From: Actinomycetota bacterium
GTDB taxonomy: Bacteria > Actinomycetota > Acidimicrobiia > Acidimicrobiales > AC-14
Length of the DNA stretch: 6,394 nt
Direction of reading: 5' to 3'
NCBI GenBank assembly: GCA_020200615.1
Contig: JAIVIH010000442.1
Coordinates: 1-6,394 of the forward strand
Part shown: positions 5,281 through 6,394 of the stretch, one piece after another
Numbering within the stretch: the stretch's first letter is position 1
Layout: every line of letters begins with the position of its first letter
Notes under the pieces: model-generated
Seen by the model: the letters and a program-made list of their open reading frames with translations, nothing else
The model's database searches: none
What the model was told of the DNA's origin: nothing
Translations under genes and position numbers: made by a program

Positions 5281-6032
5281 CGGCCGGCCTCCGCCGGGCC
5301 GGCGTCGGGCTGGCGCTGCTGTACGTGGCCGTGGCCGTGGCCACCCAGCTGCTGTCGTCCAGGCCTTTCCGGCCGCTGTTCAACGGCTTCGCTCCGCCCC
5401 AGCCCTACCGCCGCGACGTGGTCCTCGGGCCTGAGGGCTCGGAGGTGACCAACGTCACCACCAGCGACGATCAGGCCGTGGCCGGGCTGGAGCTCGGCTC
5501 CGTCCCCCCCAACCCACCGGACACAGGCGTGAAGCTGCAGGTGGCCCCGGTTGATCCCGGCCGGCTGGCGCCGCTCCCCCAGGGCCTGGACGCCCTGAGC
5601 AACGCCTACCAGGTCACCCTCACGTACCTGCCATCCCAGACGGCGGTGCTAAGGCTGGCCAAGGACGGGACCATCGCCCTCACCGCCGTCTCGCCCCACG
5701 GGATCCTGCTCTATTCGGCCGACGGCGCCGAGTGGGCGGAGGTACCGTCCCGGCCCTTCGGCAACACCAACGGCCGGTTCACGACGCTGCAGGCCACCGG
5801 CCACTACCTCGTGGCCGGGACCCGCGTTCCGCCTCCCGCGGAGCCCGACGAGTCCGCGCCCTCGGGGCCGAACACCGCGCTGCTGACGATCGTAGGACTG
5901 CTGCCCATCATCGGGGCGATGCTCGTCCTTCGGCCGCCCCCGCCCGCTCCGGCACCCCCGGTCCCGGCGAAACGAAACCCGCGGGCGGGCCCGAAGCCGA
6001 AGCGCGGGAAGCGGCCTCGGTCCGGCCCTTAG
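5277..6032 (+). CDS. two-helix membrane protein with large external domain, unknown family
   Basis: A 251-residue protein I do not recognise. GTG 5277 overlaps the preceding TGA as GTGA and has no ribosome site of its own, so it is probably translationally coupled to the binding-protein gene. Helix 1 is at about residues 8-27 after a short RR-containing start, and helix 2 at about 200-218 (ALLTIVGLLPIIGAMLVL). The roughly 170 residues between them should be outside the cell, with beta-like stretches such as YQVTLTYLP, TAVLRLAKDGTIALTAV and LLYSADGAEWAEV. A Pro-rich run (219-230) and a basic tail with nine Lys/Arg (232-248) should be cytoplasmic. There are no Cys residues and no catalytic motif that I can name. 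It sits before an ABC-2-type ATPase gene, ten bases away. Confidence 0.8.
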   Translation: MTAGLRRAGVGLALLYVAVAVATQLLSSRPFRPLFNGFAPPQPYRRDVVLGPEGSEVTNVTTSDDQAVAGLELGSVPPNPPDTGVKLQVAPVDPGRLAPLPQGLDALSNAYQVTLTYLPSQTAVLRLAKDGTIALTAVSPHGILLYSADGAEWAEVPSRPFGNTNGRFTTLQATGHYLVAGTRVPPPAEPDESAPSGPNTALLTIVGLLPIIGAMLVLRPPPPAPAPPVPAKRNPRAGPKPKRGKRPRSGP

Positions 6033-6060
6033 GATCACCGGCGTGTCCGAGCCGGTGATC
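6033..6060 (+). promoter_or_regulatory. perfect 10-bp inverted repeat enclosing the ABC ATPase start codon
   Basis: GATCACCGGC (6033-6042) and GCCGGTGATC (6051-6060) are exact reverse complements with an 8-base loop, GTGTCCGA, that begins with the start codon GTG 6043. The Shine-Dalgarno-like AGGAT (6031-6035) is partly inside the left arm. In RNA this hairpin could hide the ribosome site; in DNA it could be an operator. No T-run follows, so it is not an intrinsic terminator. The pairing is seen directly; the regulation is inference. Confidence 0.5.
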
Positions 6061-6394
6061 GTCGTGCGCGGGTTGCGGAAGTCCTACGGCAACCTTGAGG
6101 CCGTGCGGGGCATCGACCTGACCGTGGAGCGGGGCGAGGTGTTCGCCTTCCTCGGGCCCAACGGAGCAGGCAAGACCACCACCGTGGAGATCCTCGAGGG
6201 TTACCGCAACCGCTCGGCCGGCGAGGTGACCGTCCTCGGCATCGATCCCGCTCGCGCCACTCCGGAGTGGCGGGCACGGGTGGGCGTCGTCCTCCAGGAG
6301 TGCCGGCTGCCGCCCCTGCTGAGCGTGCGCGAGGCCATGCACATGTACGCCGGCTACTACCCGTCGCCCCGGCCGGTCGACGAGACCATCGACG
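6043..6394 (+). CDS. ABC-2-type exporter ATPase, 5' part
   Basis: First 117 codons of an ABC transporter ATP-binding subunit; the rest lies beyond the window. It supplies energy for export by a partner membrane protein, probably encoded downstream. Seen: the A-loop aromatic Tyr15 in LRKSYG, Walker A GPNGAGKTT at residues 38-46, and a Q-loop glutamine at 85 in VVLQE. The EILEGYR block and VLGIDPA, with a TPEWRARVG stretch, place it among the DrrA/CcmA-like ATPases of ABC-2 exporters rather than LIV importers, so it is not the partner of the binding protein upstream. The signature LSGGQ, Walker B and H-loop are outside the window. The start is GTG 6043, with AGGAT overlapping the preceding stop, seven bases upstream and inside an inverted repeat. 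Confidence 0.96.
   Translation, partial: MSEPVIVVRGLRKSYGNLEAVRGIDLTVERGEVFAFLGPNGAGKTTTVEILEGYRNRSAGEVTVLGIDPARATPEWRARVGVVLQECRLPPLLSVREAMHMYAGYYPSPRPVDETID

Noticed and set aside
6033..6060. Intrinsic terminator
   Set aside because: The stem is good but there is no T-run after it, and it overlaps the start of a clear gene.
4212..6394. A complete LIV-type amino-acid importer
   Set aside because: Only a broken binding protein is present, no permease genes are seen, and the ATPase is of the exporter type.
1..6394. CRISPR arrays, tRNA or rRNA genes, insertion sequences
   Set aside because: No spaced direct repeats, no RNA gene signatures and no transposase or terminal repeats were seen.

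Overview
The window looks like chromosomal DNA from a high-GC actinobacterium. Codon third positions are almost all G or C, GTG and TTG starts are used, there are several lipoprotein signals, and neighbouring genes overlap by a few bases. The mix of a DUF4333 lipoprotein, a cupredoxin-like lipoprotein and a polytopic protein of the kind often labelled 'fenitrothion hydrolase' fits Actinomycetota, perhaps Acidimicrobiia. That placement is inference. Every supported gene is on the + strand and there is no gap over 110 bases, so the whole window could be one transcription unit or a few closely stacked ones.

Layout. (1) 1-578: 3' part of mtnA (methionine salvage). (2) 589-824: two candidate microprotein genes joined by an ATGA overlap, the first very basic and the second very acidic with no Lys or Arg. 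(3) 824-2290: a lipoprotein with two DUF4333-like units, a two-helix membrane protein, and a cupredoxin-like lipoprotein. (4) 2287-3633: a polytopic membrane protein whose signal peptide would leave His at the mature N-terminus. Its C-terminus is abnormal: the family-like sequence stops near 3375, a remnant of a different gene's last helix is readable in another frame up to a stop at 3416-3418, and a small acidic-tailed membrane protein starts at 3418. (5) 3638-4204: a CPBP (CAAX/Abi-type) intramembrane protease with all its motifs. (6) 4212-5280: a LivJ-type substrate-binding lipoprotein broken by a frame change near 4437, with about 60-75 residues missing. (7) 5277-6032: an unrecognised two-helix membrane protein with a large external domain. 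(8) 6043-end: the ATPase of an ABC-2-type exporter, cut by the window edge, whose start codon sits in the loop of a perfect 10-bp inverted repeat.

How they may work together. Genes 824-3375 look like an envelope module: two lipoproteins and two membrane proteins, possibly handling copper or another metal. This rests on the cupredoxin fold, the His-rich segments and the predicted mature N-terminal His. The ABC ATPase at the end is an exporter type and is not the partner of the LivJ-like protein.

The most notable observation is that two breaks of the same kind (lost sequence plus a frame shift) lie about 1.06 kb apart in otherwise intact sequence. This is either real gene decay or an assembly/consensus collapse, and reads across 3360-3420 and 4425-4450 would decide. 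The microprotein pair at 589-824 and the start-codon hairpin at 6033-6060 are the best candidates for something undescribed. I see no convincing complete novel system.
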